A stretch of 64,000 nt of DNA. Origin: Deltaproteobacteria bacterium. Lineage in GTDB: Bacteria; Desulfobacterota; Desulfobacteria; Desulfobacterales; Desulfosarcinaceae. Location of the stretch: assembly GCA_002747175.1 (NCBI GenBank), contig PDTK01000030.1:28164-92163 (forward strand), written 5' to 3'. The notes beneath the pieces are model-generated. The model was not told the origin of the DNA. It ran no database searches and saw nothing but the letters and a program-made list of their open reading frames with translations. Position numbers and translations under genes: made by a program. Positions 62,128 through 64,000 of this stretch are shown here, piece after piece; position 1 is the first letter of the stretch; every line of letters starts with the position of its first letter.

Positions 62128-62486
62128 CAGGTTTTTTGAAACAGGTTCTTGGAGGTCATCGGATCGGAGCCGTCCGCCGAGGGGTGATGGCAAGGCATAT
62201 TTTCGTAGTCGACGGCGGCGATGTTTTCACACATGACGCCCAGTTTTTTCAGTACCACCTGATGGTCGGGGTGAGCCTGATAGTGTTTGAGTGTGTCCAG
62301 GTTGGCAAAAATGGATACCAACGCGAAATCGTAGGAACGCTCCGAGCCAACCATATCCCGGCCGAAATCGTAGCGCTGGATCTCGTCGATTTTATTGGGC
62401 AGGCCCGCTAGCAACGCTTCCAGTTCTTTGATTTCGTTATCGGTGACTTCGGGCCTGAATTTCATCATCACAACGTGGGTAATCAT
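62127..62486 (-). CDS. Dabb (stress-responsive A/B barrel) domain protein
   Basis: The 119-residue protein begins MITHVVMMKFRPEVTDNEIK and has the Dabb pattern (IQRYDFGRDMVGSERSYDFA, LVSIFANLDTLKHYQAHPDH). These small ferredoxin-like domains form dimers and sometimes act as cyclases or lyases; the function here is unknown. It opens a coupled unit with a small protein and a patatin-like protein. Confidence 0.87.
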   Translation of the reverse strand: MITHVVMMKFRPEVTDNEIKELEALLAGLPNKIDEIQRYDFGRDMVGSERSYDFALVSIFANLDTLKHYQAHPDHQVVLKKLGVMCENIAAVDYENMPCHHPSADGSDPMTSKNLFQKT

Positions 62487-62794
62487 TGGTCCGACCTTTC
62501 TCCATACGGGTTGATGTCTTTACCACAGCGGTGCATAAATACCGACTGCCCGCAGCGCGGGCGTTTTGATGAGGCCCAAGACGCCAGGCACGCAAAGAAA
62601 AGCATCCTTTATCACTACTATTTAAAATAAAAAAAAACTTAATGCAAGAACCCCGAATTCACCAATGTTTATGCAGGATATAACGATATTTTTTTCATTT
62701 TTCACTCCGACGGAAAAACCGGGGCTATCTGGTAGACAAGACGTGAAAAATTCTCTATAATTTTCAAATATCGGAATTTTCCCGGTCACTTTTA

Positions 62795-62975
62795 TCCCAG
62801 CGTTGCGAAAGCCGGAGGGAGTTCGTACCAGGACACCAGGGGTGAGGCCGCAGCAGGTTACCGCGATCCCCTATTCCTCCGGCTTTACCGGCAGGATACA
62901 AAATGAGAAAATTATCATTGCACCCTGAATTTTAAATTGAGCGAATTCCAGAACCTTGCGTAAAATATGGAAAGC
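62795..62975. repeat. Family A repeat, copy A7 with long tail
   Basis: CCCAGCGTTGCGAAAGCCGG, ACCAGGGGTGAGGCCGCAGC, CGATCCCC, CCGGCTTTACCGGCAGG, then the tail GAGAAAATTATCATTGCACC and GAATTCCAGAACCTTGCGTA. The rest of the 62487-62983 gap is AT-rich and has no supported ORF. Confidence 0.85.
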
Positions 62976-62983
62976 GAGACAGG

Positions 62984-63820
62984 ATGACACATACTGGATC
63001 CCAATCCCCCACGGCCGCCATCATCATGGCCGCCGGAAGAGGCAGCCGCATGAAAGGCTATGCCGGTAACAAAACCGTCTTGCCGCTGCAGCCCGAATCG
63101 TCGATTTTTTCCGGCCAGCGCCCCATCATTGCCCACCTGATCGATAACCTGCCACCGGGTCCCCGCACCATTGTGGTCAACCACTGCCAAGAGGACGTAA
63201 TGGCCGCCACACGGGATACGGGTGCGGATTTTTGTCACCAGCCGAAACTCAACGGTACGGGCGGTGCCATCCTGGCCGCCGGTGATTTTGTGGCGGCCCA
63301 ACCGGTATCCAACGTGGTCATCACCATGGGCGACGTCCCTTTCGTTAAGCGACAGACCTATGATGCTCTGGTTTCCGGTCTGGATGCGCATGATCTGATG
63401 ATCCTCGGATTTTCTCCTGCCGACAAGAAGCAATATGGTCTGTTGGAAATTGATCGGGGACGTGTGAATAAAATCACCGAATGGAAATACTGGAAGGACT
63501 ACCCAGCGGACCGCCAGGACAACCTGACGATCTGCAACTCGGGGATCTACGCCGTGAAGAAAGCGACACTGGTCCATTACCTGCCTATTCTTGAATCACG
63601 ACCCCAAATTGTTCAAAAGGAGATCGACGGACGCTTGACAGAAATCGAGGAATTTTTTTTCACCGACCTGATCGAGTTCATGGTCAAAGACGGCAAACCG
63701 GTCGGGTACCATGTGGTCGAGGATGAATTCGAAACCATGGGCGTCGACGATGCAACGGCCCTGGAAAAGGCTCAAGCGATTTACCGTGCATCGATTCGCG
63801 AGGGGGGGATTCCCATTTAG
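62984..63820 (+). CDS. Sugar-nucleotide (GlmU-like) nucleotidyltransferase
   Basis: The 278-residue protein has the nucleotidyltransferase signature AAIIMAAGRGSRMKGYAGNK (about 9-28), a conserved GTGGAILAAGDFVA, VITMGDVPFV (metal-binding Asp) and LTICNSGIYAVKK. This matches the N-terminal pyrophosphorylase half of GlmU; no left-handed beta-helix acetyltransferase half follows. It likely makes an NDP-sugar. The family A repeat A7 forms its immediate upstream region. Confidence 0.85.
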   Translation: MTHTGSQSPTAAIIMAAGRGSRMKGYAGNKTVLPLQPESSIFSGQRPIIAHLIDNLPPGPRTIVVNHCQEDVMAATRDTGADFCHQPKLNGTGGAILAAGDFVAAQPVSNVVITMGDVPFVKRQTYDALVSGLDAHDLMILGFSPADKKQYGLLEIDRGRVNKITEWKYWKDYPADRQDNLTICNSGIYAVKKATLVHYLPILESRPQIVQKEIDGRLTEIEEFFFTDLIEFMVKDGKPVGYHVVEDEFETMGVDDATALEKAQAIYRASIREGGIPI

Positions 63821-64000
63821 TTGCAAGCCTGGGAACAAACCGCAGTTGTTCGCCGTCAGTTTTTTTAGTGCCCTACCCCGTCTTTGTAGCTATGAAATAG
63901 GAAACTCTATATTATCAAATGGTTGAGTTTTATCAAAGGGCCTGTATGGCACTACAAATTTCATTTTACAATACTTTTGATTGTACGACCTGGTGTCCAG

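Overview
The window looks like chromosomal DNA of a strictly anaerobic, sulfate-reducer-like Desulfobacterota bacterium (Desulfosarcina-type). This is inferred from gene content, not from a database hit: a corrinoid-protein activator (RACo) behind a cobalamin riboswitch, a BtuF-CbiZ corrinoid salvage fusion, a ferredoxin-dependent 2-ketoacid oxidoreductase, a TRAP transporter, a GSI-alpha glutamine synthetase, and many short palindromic repeats between genes. No rRNA, tRNA, CRISPR array, transposase or phage gene was recognised.

1-10.6 kb (minus strand): a pseudaminic-acid-type nonulosonate operon, read from pseB through pseC, a fused pseF-pseG, a 41-codon ORF, an ATP-grasp gene and pseI. It continues into a decayed galE, a GT2 glycosyltransferase and two radical SAM proteins, the last cut by the window edge. 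Most junctions in the pse part overlap. No PseH acetyltransferase is present. 10.6-13.1 kb: two TPR proteins and a possible 59-aa ORF.

13.1-18.5 kb: a B12 module. A cobalamin riboswitch with an intrinsic terminator precedes RACo, which is convergent with a secreted BtuF-CbiZ fusion. 18.6-28.4 kb (minus): a secreted hypothetical, pgk, a small Cys protein, radC, gpsA, gyrA, a PerM/AI-2E permease, an unlisted 51-aa membrane peptide and a thiolase. 28.6-38.5 kb (plus): membrane proteins including a CPBP protease, a YigZ/IMPACT protein, glnA and a Cache-type chemoreceptor, with a small Cys-rich protein on the minus strand.

38.6-53.1 kb (minus): a 12-gene catabolic island. It encodes an aminotransferase, phosphate butyryltransferase, four VOR subunits, an NhaC-type antiporter, an FAD/Fe-S 2-hydroxyacid dehydrogenase, TRAP DctP-DctQ-DctM and butyrate kinase. 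A divergent IclR regulator shares the intergenic region, which carries two sigma70-like promoters and a palindromic operator candidate. Together these genes could import or deaminate a branched-chain-type substrate, oxidise it to an acyl-CoA with reduced ferredoxin, and make ATP through an acyl phosphate.

54.2-63.8 kb: a tandem CDP-alcohol phosphatidyltransferase, an XPF/ERCC4-type nuclease, a YniB-like membrane protein, a DUF190 protein, an alpha/beta hydrolase, a metallophosphoesterase coupled to a ParB-like/AsnC-like fusion, a patatin-like protein, a Dabb protein and a nucleotidyltransferase.

A pervasive feature is at least four families of short non-coding repeats (named A, B, C and D here, plus a short F). 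They fill nearly every longer intergenic gap, including every gap inside the TRAP-butyrate kinase cluster, and in two places they abut or supply stop codons.
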